Of a stretch of DNA of 64,000 nucleotides, positions 8,991 through 17,324 are shown piece by piece; position 1 is the first letter of the stretch; each line of letters starts with the position of its first letter. Origin of the DNA: Saprospirales bacterium (GTDB lineage Bacteria > Bacteroidota > Bacteroidia > Chitinophagales > Saprospiraceae); the NCBI GenBank assembly GCA_016711045.1, contig JADJTT010000002.1:806001-870000 (forward strand). The letters are read 5' to 3'. Below the pieces are notes generated by a model. That model was not told the DNA's origin. It ran no database searches and saw only the letters and a list, made by a program, of their open reading frames with translations. Both the position numbers and the translations under genes were made by a program.

Positions 8991-9729
8991 ACGCCCACCG
9001 CATTCGCCCCCGGCATACCGGTCCTGCGCCGGATGCGGTACCGATCTCCACCAAATATTCGCGGCCTTCTTCCCTGGCCTCTTTGCGAAATTCCACTTCT
9101 TCGCCAAAAACCGTTTCGGCCATGTAATTGATGTCTATGCGGGCCAGTCGCTTTTCTTCAAAAAGCGAAAGCGGGTACAGATCCATCATCCATTGGATGT
9201 AGCGGATACTATTGACGTGCCGCATGATATCCAGATCGCTGTACACCACCTGATAGTTCCTGCGTTCGGCAATTTCCAGTTGAAGGGGTGGCACCTTTTC
9301 CGGTTGTGCCACCAAAGAAGTCTTGCCGTGCACCACATGTTCATCAGAGAGGTATTCTTTTAGAAATACCGGTTTGCGGGTAGCCAGGTCTATCATGGCC
9401 CAGGAGGAACTCGCCCCTCCGATTACCTCTTTTTTTTCATTGAGCACGTGAAAATTGCGGCTGGAAAACACCTCCCCTACATCCTTCACCCAGGTTTCCA
9501 CCCAGATCTTTTCATATTGCAGGGGATAGACATCCATTTGGATGGCCAGGCGGGTGAGAAACCAGGCTTTCCCGGTTTTCATGAGGTCCCGGAGCCCAAA
9601 TTCCCGATGGTCGGCGTGGATACCGGCACTTTCCAGGAGGTAGTGCCCCAGCCCCATCAGGGTGATCTTCTGTTGAAAATCGACCTGGTAGGGCTGCACG
9701 ATGAAGGGGTATAAACCGATATGTTCCAT
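8989..9729 (-). CDS. Acyl-ACP thioesterase family protein
   Basis: A 246-residue double hot-dog protein of the FatA/FatB-like bacterial acyl-ACP thioesterase family, which releases fatty acids from acyl carrier protein in the cytoplasm. Visible features: the N-terminal hot-dog with WFLTRLAIQMD and WVETWVKD, the SSSWAMIDLATRKPVF segment ending the first domain, and the second hot-dog with SDLDIMRHVNSIRYIQWMMD, which aligns with the plant-type catalytic D..N.H..N region. Its start is 12 bp after the methyltransferase gene, so they form a pair. Confidence 0.85.
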   Translation of the reverse strand: MEHIGLYPFIVQPYQVDFQQKITLMGLGHYLLESAGIHADHREFGLRDLMKTGKAWFLTRLAIQMDVYPLQYEKIWVETWVKDVGEVFSSRNFHVLNEKKEVIGGASSSWAMIDLATRKPVFLKEYLSDEHVVHGKTSLVAQPEKVPPLQLEIAERRNYQVVYSDLDIMRHVNSIRYIQWMMDLYPLSLFEEKRLARIDINYMAETVFGEEVEFRKEAREEGREYLVEIGTASGAGPVCRGRMRWA

Positions 9730-9741
9730 TGGCTGGATTTT

Positions 9742-10557
9742 TCAGGAGGAGCCGCCGTCAGACGCGCTCCGTTCCACGAGGTAATACATGCAGGTAGTCA
9801 GGAAGTTGCGCACATAAGGGATACGGGCCAGCAGGCTGGCTTGCTGTATGGGTTTTAGCCCGAATTTATACTGGTATATCGGATTGACCAGGTAATACCG
9901 CCGCTGCAAAAGCCGATACCCTGTGGAGGCGACGATGCGTTCAAACCGCTCAATAGAGATCCCCGTTTCGTGGATTTCCATCAGGTTGGTCACTTTTACG
10001 GGATTTTTCTCGAATAGCTCCAGCACAAACCGATAAGCCTGTGCCGGCAACAAGTGGAAGTAAGGCAACACCGCCAGCAGTTTCGTATCGCATATCTGCT
10101 GGTGCCCTCCGTATGGCATTTGCCAGGGGGGGAACCCAAAAAAGACCTTTCCGCCTGGAGCCAGAAAATCCTCCATGCGGCGCATGAACCGGTCCTGGTC
10201 GTGGATGTGCTCGATCACGTCTTTCAACACGATGATATCAAACCGGTAGCCAAAATCCTCTTCGGGGTCGGTATGGTAAATGTCTTTAGTAAAAAACCGG
10301 ATCCGTACTGCTTCAAAATCTGCGGCCAGGAACTCTTTGGCCAGTTCAATCCGGGATGCGGACAGGTCTACGCCCACACATTCGCATCCCCGTTCCAGAA
10401 AGGCTTTCAGTACCCCGGCTTCCGCACAGCCGATCTCCAATACGCGCATCCCCTCTTTCACAGGCATTTCCTGTTCAATGAAGGGGATGATAAAATCCCG
10501 TGCAGTTTGGTATTGGAAATTGAAATACTGCGGCTTGTTCCGGTGAAATTCGTACAT
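9742..10557 (-). CDS. Class I SAM-dependent methyltransferase
   Basis: A 271-residue protein with the class I fold. Motif I is VLEIGCAEAGVL (about residue 40), followed by CVGVDLSASRIELA, the post-I acidic residue, and FDIIVLKDVIEHIHD as motif II with the usual DVIEH signature. The C-terminal third is hydrophobic and aromatic and may contact a lipid or membrane. Acceptor substrate unknown. It is the first gene of a likely pair with the acyl-ACP thioesterase, which suggests a lipid-related role, as inference only. Confidence 0.82.
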   Translation of the reverse strand: MYEFHRNKPQYFNFQYQTARDFIIPFIEQEMPVKEGMRVLEIGCAEAGVLKAFLERGCECVGVDLSASRIELAKEFLAADFEAVRIRFFTKDIYHTDPEEDFGYRFDIIVLKDVIEHIHDQDRFMRRMEDFLAPGGKVFFGFPPWQMPYGGHQQICDTKLLAVLPYFHLLPAQAYRFVLELFEKNPVKVTNLMEIHETGISIERFERIVASTGYRLLQRRYYLVNPIYQYKFGLKPIQQASLLARIPYVRNFLTTCMYYLVERSASDGGSS

Positions 10558-10597
10558 GTGAAGTCGTTTTCCGGAGCAAACATACTACAAAATGAAT

Positions 10598-10640
10598 AAA
10601 AAAAACGGGCAGCAGACCTGCTAAGGCCCTTTGCCCGTTT
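10598..10640 (-). terminator. Rho-independent terminator of the YtfJ-like gene
   Basis: The outer stem aaacgggca/tgcccgttt (10603-10611 with 10632-10640) is followed on the minus strand by a long T-run (A-run 10598-10605 on plus). It lies between the YtfJ-like stop and the methyltransferase start. Confidence 0.75.
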
Positions 10641-10683
10641 GAGACCGTCACATTCGGAGTATTGGGGGGTACCAGTATGGGTG

Positions 10684-11061
10684 TTATGCCGGAACGGCAT
10701 CTTTCTCAACCATCCGGCTCTCCATAAACTTCTCGATCAGATCGGGAACTTTCTCGAAGGCTGCGTTGATACCCTTGTTCAACTTGGTGTTGACAAACGT
10801 GATCTCCTCGCCTCTCGAAACCAGGAAGCCCAGCGGCTCCATGCCCAGGCCTGCGCCTGCGCCGCCAAAATCGCCATGGCCTGCTTTCTGAGCTTCGCCT
10901 TCTAATTCTCCGGAACCAAAGCCCATCCCGACGCGGATTACAGGTACGCAATCAAATTCGCCGAGTTTAAAGGGCTTACCGATGATGGCCTCTGTGTTTA
11001 CTTCGTTTTTGATGAAGTCGGTCACTCTTGCCAGCACTTCATCCATATTCATTAATTTCAT
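10684..11061 (-). CDS. GerW/YtfJ family protein
   Basis: A 125-residue protein of the YtfJ/GerW family, first known as a Bacillus spore protein but also present in bacteria that do not sporulate. The pattern fits: an N-terminal amphipathic helix (MDEVLARVTDFIKNEVN), the strand VIGKPFKLGEFDCVPVIRVGMGFGSG-type region, a Gly-rich loop (FGGAGAGLGMEPLGFL) and an acidic C-terminal helix. Function in non-sporulators is unknown. The upstream neighbour on the same strand (35 bp away) resembles Bacillus YtfI, so the ytfI-ytfJ pairing seems kept here. Confidence 0.82.
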   Translation of the reverse strand: MKLMNMDEVLARVTDFIKNEVNTEAIIGKPFKLGEFDCVPVIRVGMGFGSGELEGEAQKAGHGDFGGAGAGLGMEPLGFLVSRGEEITFVNTKLNKGINAAFEKVPDLIEKFMESRMVEKDAVPA

Positions 11062-11096
11062 AGCTGGTGATTTTTGGGTTTATAAAATTAGAATCT

Positions 11097-11597
11097 TCAC
11101 TTTCCGATCAATGCCCATACTACCTTCCACATGCGATTCGTGATAAAAATGTCTACCGAATTCCGGCCTATAAAATTGATGGCCAAATACCGGTTCTGTC
11201 CAGTAAGAAAAATAAACACAGGGTACAAGTACGCATTCAAAATGTAATCATCTGTATCGACGATCAGGCGAAACCGCTTGATCTGAAAACTTGCTAAAAG
11301 CCGCCGGGCCTTTCTCCATACTGTTGCCGGACGCAATTTCCGGGTACGCTTTCCGGATTTCTTCGTTTTTCCCTGCTTTCTACGCCATAACATCTGCGCA
11401 GTCCATTCCTTCTTCCACCAAAACAAGCGAAGTACCATCTTCCATCCATCGCTACCCGGCAACAGCTGGATATTTATCAGCCCTGATATATGCGCCCGAT
11501 ATACACCCCTGTCGCTATTGACCTCAATCACCACAGGCAATATCAAGAGTACTCCAATCAATAAAATGAGTACGGAGACAACGATCATCCAAATCAT
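11097..11597 (-). CDS. DUF2953 (YtfI-like) membrane protein
   Basis: A 166-residue protein with one N-terminal membrane segment (about 2-24), a very basic linker (KQGKTKKSGKRTRK, about 85-100), then a domain with RLIVDTDDYILNAYLYPVF and YLAINFIGRNSVDIFI that resembles the C-terminal part of DUF2953 proteins. It is preceded by a strong Shine-Dalgarno (ggagg six bases before the ATG), unusual in this window. It sits directly upstream of the YtfJ-like gene, as ytfI does in Bacillus, which supports the call. The domain assignment itself is moderate. Confidence 0.6.
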   Translation of the reverse strand: MIWMIVVSVLILLIGVLLILPVVIEVNSDRGVYRAHISGLINIQLLPGSDGWKMVLRLFWWKKEWTAQMLWRRKQGKTKKSGKRTRKLRPATVWRKARRLLASFQIKRFRLIVDTDDYILNAYLYPVFIFLTGQNRYLAINFIGRNSVDIFITNRMWKVVWALIGK

Positions 11598-11915
11598 GAT
11601 GACCCTCCTTTTTTATTTGGTTCCACTCCCTTGATCTGATGCCCATAATGTATCTTACCCTACTGAAAAAAGTATTGATTATCATCAACGGGCAAAATGA
11701 TTTATATCATTGCAACCCCTTGTCGGCAATATTGGGAGGAATACTTTTTTTAAATTCATACAAAGCACTGATAGAGAAACCTTTAAAAATAAAGCCACCC
11801 CCGGGGGCGTAAAAAACGTGTTATCGATTGGATTTTTATTCAAAAAAAGGGAGTCCGAAATCAAAAATTTGACCAATTTTATGTATCTATTATCATTCAA
11901 CCGGATCGGCTTCCA
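11598..11915. promoter_or_regulatory. Divergent intergenic region with candidate promoter
   Basis: This 318-bp gap separates the minus-strand YtfI-like gene from the plus-strand REC-CRP regulator. A candidate Bacteroidota promoter for the regulator is TTTG at 11868-11871, 19 bases, then TATCATTC at 11891-11898. The first element and spacing fit the TTTG-N19-TAnnTTTG consensus; the second fits only in part. A short inverted repeat (aatgat/atcatt) lies near 11697-11712. No gene is visible. Confidence 0.35.
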
Positions 11916-12968
11916 ATGAACAAGATCCTTGTCATAGAAGATCACCTCGAAGTACGCGAAAACCTGCACGAACTCCTGGAGCTGTGCAACTATCATGTTA
12001 TTTCCGCCCCTGATGGAACGAAGGGAATTCAACTGGCTATTTCGGAGCAGCCCGATCTCATTCTCTGTGATATCATGATGCCCGGTGGGGTCGACGGCTA
12101 TGACGTACTCACCACACTGGGCAGGCACCCTGAAACAGCTGCAATTCCTTTCATCTTTTTGACAGCCCGGGCCGACAAAACCGATATTCGCAGGGGGATG
12201 CAACTGGGCGCCGATGATTACCTGACCAAGCCCTTTGAAGAGCAGGAACTTCTGCGGGTCATACAGTTACGGCTCCATAAAAGCCATTTGCTGAAACAGC
12301 CCTTCTCCCGGTCTTATGAAGGCTTGAAATCTTTCTTTTTCCAGGCCCGCCAGGAAGGCGGACTACCCTTGGATATCGACCCGGCAGGGCTTCATAAATT
12401 TCAGGCAGGTCATGTTTTTTTTCGGGAAAATGAGACCCCGGAACACCTTCATTTTCTGGCATCCGGGAAAGTGCGCCTGTCCCGAACCGGACGCGTGGGG
12501 GAAGCGTCCAGCTCGATCCTGTATGAACAGGGAGGTTTTTTTGGGTATAAAGCCCTTATACTTGGCACACCTTACATGCACGTGGCTGAAGCGCTGGAAC
12601 CCGTAGAGGTGTCCCTGATTCCCAAAAATGATTTCTACCTGCTGCTGTTGTACAACCGGACCTTCTCAATCCGGTTTATCCAATTGCTGGCCAACCGGGT
12701 GAAAGAACAGGAAGAACTACTCCTGAAAATGGTGCAACAGCTTTCCCAAAAAACCGTTGCCGAAACCATTCTGGAGCTCTGCCCCGAAGTAAGAGGTACA
12801 CATTCGGATACCATTTCCATCGAAGCAATCCGATCCCGGGCCTCTATTGCCAACCTGAGTTTTACGCTCGCCCTTCGCGATCTCGACCACGAGAAAGCTA
12901 TCTGCCTCAAACCGGATGGCGTACACCTGCTGGACGCGCATAAGTTGAAGAGCCTGGCAAACGGCTAG
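11916..12968 (+). CDS. Response regulator with CRP-type cyclic-nucleotide-binding domain
   Basis: A 350-residue transcription factor joining a receiver domain (1-120) to a CRP/FNR-like module. In the receiver, the phospho-acceptor is Asp52 (LILCDIMMPGG), the acidic pair is at 9-10 area (IEDH) and the conserved Lys lies in DDYLTKPF. A cNMP-binding-like beta-roll (about 145-265) has FFRENETPEHLHFLASGKVR. A C-terminal winged helix (about 285-345) ends the protein. Bacteroidota have many such REC-CRP fusions, some acting in stress or oxygen response. No partner kinase is adjacent. Its stop shares the bases CTAG with the stop of the convergent CotH-like gene. Confidence 0.87.
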   Translation: MNKILVIEDHLEVRENLHELLELCNYHVISAPDGTKGIQLAISEQPDLILCDIMMPGGVDGYDVLTTLGRHPETAAIPFIFLTARADKTDIRRGMQLGADDYLTKPFEEQELLRVIQLRLHKSHLLKQPFSRSYEGLKSFFFQARQEGGLPLDIDPAGLHKFQAGHVFFRENETPEHLHFLASGKVRLSRTGRVGEASSSILYEQGGFFGYKALILGTPYMHVAEALEPVEVSLIPKNDFYLLLLYNRTFSIRFIQLLANRVKEQEELLLKMVQQLSQKTVAETILELCPEVRGTHSDTISIEAIRSRASIANLSFTLALRDLDHEKAICLKPDGVHLLDAHKLKSLANG

Positions 12969-14035
12969 CTCAAGCCTCCCTGCCTGATCGGTTTAGTATG
13001 AGCCATTTGCCTGCCGTCCCCTAGAAGAACCTGCATTTTTTGAAAAAATTCTTCGAGGTATTCTATGACATCCTGGCGATCCTGGGCAGGTAAGAGGTCA
13101 AAATCCCGGCACAGTCCGATCAGTTCTTCTTTTTGCCGGCGAAAATCCTCCAACACGGGTTCCAACTGGGTGCGGTCTTTGCCCCTCCACTGAAAAAAAC
13201 GGTCCTTAACCGTATTGATTGGCAACATGGAATGCGGGATGGCATAGGGCGCATTAACCAATCCGGAGCGGTCGAAGTCGTAAGGCACCGGGAAAGGCAA
13301 GCCTCCATCTTTTGGAACCAGCATTTTTACATTGTGCTCCTTGTCCAGGTTCCAGTCCGTGTTGCCGATCATAAACTGAAAAACGGCGAAGCGGTTGTAG
13401 TCCACCGCAGAGATCGTCTGGATCGGTCCCGCTTCATCGAGCTCTTCCGCACTCAGCCTTTCGATCAGTTCTTCCTTAGGTTCCAGCAGGAAAGCCCAAC
13501 TTTCCACCGGGCTGTTTTTTCCACTGCCATCGGTATAGGTAATGCGAACCAGATGTGTCTTAAAACTCGCATCCGTAAGGCCTGCATACAATTGATAGGC
13601 GAGGTATTCCCGAAGCAAAAGCGACTCTCCCGTTCCTTCCACGCAATGCGTCACGAGTTTAAATCCGGCACTTTTGGTGGCCAATGCTTTATTGGGGATG
13701 GTTTTCAGCTTAAGCGGCGGAAAGGAACAAAGCTCACGGCGATTGTTGCCCCGTATGGAGATCTCTACCGGCAGGTTGATCTCTTTTCCGGATGCTTCCA
13801 CCCAGTGAAGGGTAGCCGGCAAATCGATGCTGTCTTTCTCATAGATCGCCTGGATGTCCGTCTGAAGCGTAAGCGACTGCACCGAATGGGCGGAAAGGTA
13901 GTTGAACAGGGAAATATTCCGTTCGGGTAAAAAAGGGGAGGTCTTCAGTACAAAAAAGCCGGCAAGTACCAGCAGACTAATTGCACCTATCCATAATTTC
14001 CTGCGAAGCGATGGGGAGGTGGTTGGGGTTTTCAT
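12965..14035 (-). CDS. CotH-kinase-like membrane-anchored protein
   Basis: A 356-residue protein with an N-terminal membrane anchor (about 13-31) and an extracytoplasmic domain. It is a paralogue of the divergent gene at 14320: both have SIRGNNRRELC/SVRGKFRRRIC, PPLKL, KLVTHC, REYLAYQLY/REHLIYQMY, IGNTDW/IGNSDW, PYDFDRSG/PYDFDFSG and VNAPYA. The order RGN..R, then GNTDW..N, then YDFD resembles the CotH family of atypical protein kinases, in which Asp residues in the last two motifs bind metal and ATP. That identification is inference from motif order. Function in this organism is unknown. Confidence 0.6.
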   Translation of the reverse strand: MKTPTTSPSLRRKLWIGAISLLVLAGFFVLKTSPFLPERNISLFNYLSAHSVQSLTLQTDIQAIYEKDSIDLPATLHWVEASGKEINLPVEISIRGNNRRELCSFPPLKLKTIPNKALATKSAGFKLVTHCVEGTGESLLLREYLAYQLYAGLTDASFKTHLVRITYTDGSGKNSPVESWAFLLEPKEELIERLSAEELDEAGPIQTISAVDYNRFAVFQFMIGNTDWNLDKEHNVKMLVPKDGGLPFPVPYDFDRSGLVNAPYAIPHSMLPINTVKDRFFQWRGKDRTQLEPVLEDFRRQKEELIGLCRDFDLLPAQDRQDVIEYLEEFFQKMQVLLGDGRQMAHTKPIRQGGLS

Positions 14036-14248
14036 AATATTTTATTATTGGTAATTGACCGTACAAAGTTAGGGGTTAGGAACATACCAAACTCAGCGAC
14101 TCGATCAGGGAGTGAAACTACCTGATTAAAGGCCGGCGTGTGCAGCCGGACAACCCCATTTTCTCCATTAGTGGAAAAAGAGGAGGTCCGGCTTTGAAAA
14201 ATTTCGTATACTTTTGCAACAATGATCAAATAATACCTGGCAAATCAC

Positions 14249-14285
14249 TTGCGCGTATTGCGTCCGCTGGCCGCAATACGCGCAA
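14249..14285. promoter_or_regulatory. Perfect 14-bp hairpin upstream of the CotH-like gene
   Basis: The arms are ttgcgcgtattgcg (14249-14262) and its exact complement (14272-14285) with a 9-base loop, 34 bp before the ATG at 14320. No gene ends just upstream on the plus strand, so a 5' leader structure or operator is more likely than a terminator. Confidence 0.45.
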
Positions 14286-14319
14286 ACTAATTTTCCTTGA
14301 GTATATAAACCCCATATCT

Positions 14320-15339
14320 ATGAGAAACCCACTATATATCTGGGGCTTGGTGCTACTGGGGGTCACCCCTATAGCAGCCCAACCTCCCGGAGCCACCACA
14401 TTATTTGACCTGCTCTACCTCCCTGACTCTCCGGTCGAGATCGTCCTGCAAACCAGTTGGGATTCCCTCGCGGCTATTCGAAAAACAGATCGAGAGATTG
14501 AGGGCAAGCTTATTTTCCAGAAAAATAACGGTCAAATGGCGGAATGGAAGATCAATATATCCGTTCGGGGAAAGTTCCGCCGGCGAATTTGCGACGTCCC
14601 GCCTCTTAAGCTCGACTTTTCCAAGAAAGACCTGGAAGCAGAAGGCCTGCTACCCCTGGATAAAATGAAGCTGGTAACCCACTGCCTGGAAGATCCGCTC
14701 AGTGATGAGCGCATTTACCGCGAACATCTTATATACCAGATGTATCAACTCCTGAGCCCATATTCCTTTCGCACTCAATTGGTGCGGGTGAAATACGTGG
14801 ACATGGATCACGTCCAACCCAGCGTTTCCCATTATGGCATACTCATCGAAGATGATCAGGTCCTGGCCAATCGGTTGGGGCTGGAACGAATAGATACGCT
14901 CAACCTTTCCGCCGGCGATTTCCCCGAATACCAGGCAGAGGTACAAGCCTTGTTTCAATACCTGATCGGGAATTCCGACTGGGATATGCAAATGTGCAGG
15001 AACCTCGAAATACTCGAGGACCGGCGTGCCGGGAAATTTCATCTGGTTCCCTATGATTTCGACTTTTCCGGGTTTGTCAATGCGCCCTATGCCGTGCCCA
15101 ATCCCGATTTTCAACTGGCACACCTCCGGGAGCGTATTTATCAGGGGGGCACACCTCCTTCCACACATGCCCGGATGATGGTCCTCTCTCAGAAAAAGGC
15201 CTTTTACAAACTGATCCGGAAATACCCCCAGCTCAGCCCAGAGGCCAGGTATGATTGCCTCAATTACCTGAGCAGCGGATTCCGGGATATCAAACGAAAT
15301 AAGCTCGCTTTCCCTATCTTGTCATCTCAACAAAAATAA
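14320..15339 (+). CDS. CotH-kinase-like secreted protein
   Basis: A 339-residue paralogue of the divergent gene at 12965-14035 (shared motifs given there), but with a cleavable signal peptide (MRNPLYIWGLVLLGVTPIAAQ) in place of an anchor. The open frame extends to an ATG at 14140, but the signal peptide shows that 14320 is the true start. Motifs: SVRGKFRRRIC (about residue 75), KLVTHCLED, LIGNSDWDM, LVPYDFDFSGFVNAPYAVPN. moeA starts 5 bp after its stop, so the two are probably on one transcript, though no functional link is obvious. Confidence 0.65.
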   Translation: MRNPLYIWGLVLLGVTPIAAQPPGATTLFDLLYLPDSPVEIVLQTSWDSLAAIRKTDREIEGKLIFQKNNGQMAEWKINISVRGKFRRRICDVPPLKLDFSKKDLEAEGLLPLDKMKLVTHCLEDPLSDERIYREHLIYQMYQLLSPYSFRTQLVRVKYVDMDHVQPSVSHYGILIEDDQVLANRLGLERIDTLNLSAGDFPEYQAEVQALFQYLIGNSDWDMQMCRNLEILEDRRAGKFHLVPYDFDFSGFVNAPYAVPNPDFQLAHLRERIYQGGTPPSTHARMMVLSQKKAFYKLIRKYPQLSPEARYDCLNYLSSGFRDIKRNKLAFPILSSQQK

Positions 15340-15344
15340 CGCAC

Positions 15345-16548
15345 GTGCTGACTGTTGAAGAAGCTACCCGATTGATCCTGGCGCATACTGCGCAATGGGG
15401 TACTACGACTGTGCCTTTTTCCGAAGCCCTCGGGCGTATTCTCGCCGAGCCGATTTCGGCCGACAGGGATTTCCCGCCATTTACCCGGGTTTCTATGGAT
15501 GGGATTGCCATTAATTACAATGCCTTTGCCAATAGACAACGACGTTTTCACATCCAGGCCACCCAGGCTGCAGGGAAGCCCCCGTTGCAATTGATACAAC
15601 CACAAGATTGTATCGAGGTGATGACCGGCGCCATCCTCCCGGAAGGCACCGATACGGTAATCCGCTATGAAGACCTCGAGCTCAGCGATGGATCGGCCAA
15701 TCTATTGATCGAGGATATCCGGAAAGGACAAAATGCCCATCAGCAAGGTATGGACCGGCGAAAAGGAGCAGAAATTGTGCCCGCAGGCACCCGGCTTGGG
15801 CCGGCGGAACTGGGTGTTGCCGCCACCGTTGGCCAGGCCCGCCTGACGGTGAAAAAATTGCCCCGAATTGCCGTAGTGGCTACAGGCGATGAACTGGTAC
15901 CGGTGGAGGCCAGCCCCGAGCCCTATCAGATCCGTACTTCCAATATATACGCGCTGCAGGGGCTTTTTCGATCCTGGCACCTCCCAGCCGATCTGCTGCA
16001 TATCAGCGACGACCGGGAGGAAATTGAAAAAAACTCCGCACCACCCTCGATAATTATGAGGTACTCGTACTCAGTGGGGGCGTATCGGCCGGCAAATTTG
16101 GCTTTGTTCCCGAGGCATTGAAAGCGCTCGGCGTCCAGCAGGTCTTCCACAAAGTGCAGCAACGTCCCGGAAAACCCTTGTGGTTTGGCACGGCTCCCGG
16201 CAAAACGGTTTTCGCCCTTCCCGGGAATCCGGTTTCCTCTTTTATGTGCGCCATCCGGTATGTACAACCCTGGCTCCGGGCCAACCTGGGCCTCCCACCG
16301 CTTCCCCCACTCTATGCGGTACTGGAAGCGGATTTCACCTTCCACTCTTCCCTGACGTTCTTCCTGCAGGTGAAACTCCGTTCCTTACCGAATGGGCAAT
16401 TGTCAGCTCTTCCGGAAGCGGGCAAAGGTTCGGGCGACCTTGCCAACCTGGCCAATGCCGACGGATTTCTGGAACTTCCCCTGTCTCAAAAGAGTTTGCC
16501 AAAGGAACCCCGTTTCCGCTTTGGCTATACCGTTCTATTCAAGATTGA
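15345..16548 (+). CDS. moeA: Molybdopterin molybdenumtransferase MoeA, two frameshifts
   Basis: Inserts molybdate into adenylylated molybdopterin to make molybdenum cofactor. The gene is read in three successive frames: a GTG start at 15345 to about 16033, then about 16034-16490, then about 16491 to the stop at 16548. Together they give a full MoeA of about 401 residues: PFSEALGRILAEPI and FTRVSMDGIA at the N-terminus, MTGAILPEGTDTVIRYED, TGDELVPV, VLSGGVSAGKFGF, LPGNPVSSFM, and the C-terminal ELPLSQ-EFAKGTPFPLW. Both shifts are -1 in A-runs (7 A at 16027-16033; 4 A at 16488-16491), each repaired by one added A. The corrected stop lies 3 bp before moaC. The first site is also a canonical slippery heptamer (A AAA AAC). 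Sequencing error is the simplest reading. Confidence 0.85.
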
Positions 16549-16551
16549 CCT

Positions 16552-17031
16552 ATGGCTAAAAAATTTACTCATCTCGACGAAGCCGGCAACCCTCGCATGG
16601 TCGATGTCGGGAGCAAAACCACAAGCCGGCGTACGGCGCGCGCCCAATGTATCGTCCGGTTAGGGGAAGAAGTGCTCGCCCAACTACAGGGCACTGATTG
16701 GCACAGCCCCAAAGGGCCGGTATTTCAAACGGCGATCCTGGCGGGTATTATGGGCGCCAAAAAGACGGGCGAACTCATCCCGCTATGTCATCCGCTCGGA
16801 TTGGACAACTGTCAGGTGGAAATTGCCGTCAATGCGGCACACGAAGTGGTCATTCAATGCACCGCGAATATTACGGCCAAAACCGGCGTGGAAATGGAAG
16901 CCCTCACCGGCGCCAGCATCGCCGCCCTCACTATTTACGATATGTGTAAAGCGCTCTCCCACGATATCGTGATCGCCGAGTTGAAGTTGATGGAGAAAAC
17001 CGGAGGGAAGAAAGACTTTATCCGAAAATAA
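16552..17031 (+). CDS. moaC: Cyclic pyranopterin monophosphate synthase MoaC
   Basis: A 159-residue enzyme that, with MoaA, turns GTP into cyclic pyranopterin monophosphate, the first step of molybdenum cofactor synthesis. Family motifs are complete: the N-terminal MVDVGSKTTSRRTARA, then GAKKTGELIPLCHPLGLDNC with the catalytic Lys and His, and GVEMEALTGASIAALTIYDM with the Glu-Met-Glu and Asp signature, and KSSGG-like TGGK at the end. It follows moeA by 3 bp. Other cofactor genes (moaA, moaE, moaD) are not in the window. Confidence 0.95.
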   Translation: MAKKFTHLDEAGNPRMVDVGSKTTSRRTARAQCIVRLGEEVLAQLQGTDWHSPKGPVFQTAILAGIMGAKKTGELIPLCHPLGLDNCQVEIAVNAAHEVVIQCTANITAKTGVEMEALTGASIAALTIYDMCKALSHDIVIAELKLMEKTGGKKDFIRK

Positions 17032-17047
17032 GAAAGATGAAAATTAA

Positions 17048-17107
17048 AGGTGCAGCCACGGGCTGCGCCTAAAAGAAAAAGCCCAACTGCATGGGATGCA
17101 GTCGGGC
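17048..17107. terminator. Hairpin pair after moaC
   Basis: The first stem (17048-17057 with 17061-17070, aggtgcagcc/ggctgcgcct) follows the moaC stop by 16 bp. The second (17081-17092 with 17096-17107) is preceded on plus by an A-rich run (17071-17080) that becomes a T-run on the minus strand. Together they can separate the convergent moaC and giant-protein transcripts. Confidence 0.55.
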
Positions 17108-17216
17108 CGATACACTATGGAATAACATCTTTAGTCAAAGGTTTGCCGGCAGAGGCGCCGGATACTGGATTTCTAGCCAAAATTCCAGATACTATCTTAT
17201 AGCCAAAAAGCATGCC

Positions 17217-17245
17217 AAAAAAAAGCCCTTGCTCCGAGCAAGGGC
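17217..17245 (-). terminator. Rho-independent terminator of the HYR protein gene
   Basis: A perfect 10-bp stem (gcccttgctc 17225-17234 with 17236-17245) followed on the minus strand by eight T (A-run 17217-17224 on plus). A further GC-rich stem (17291-17297 with 17310-17316) lies between it and the stop codon. Confidence 0.8.
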
Positions 17246-17324
17246 CTACTTCGTTGAAGATAGCTTGACATTGAATGGAAAATATCTTGTCCCCGGCACG
17301 GAAACCCGCGCCGGGGGGAGGGCA

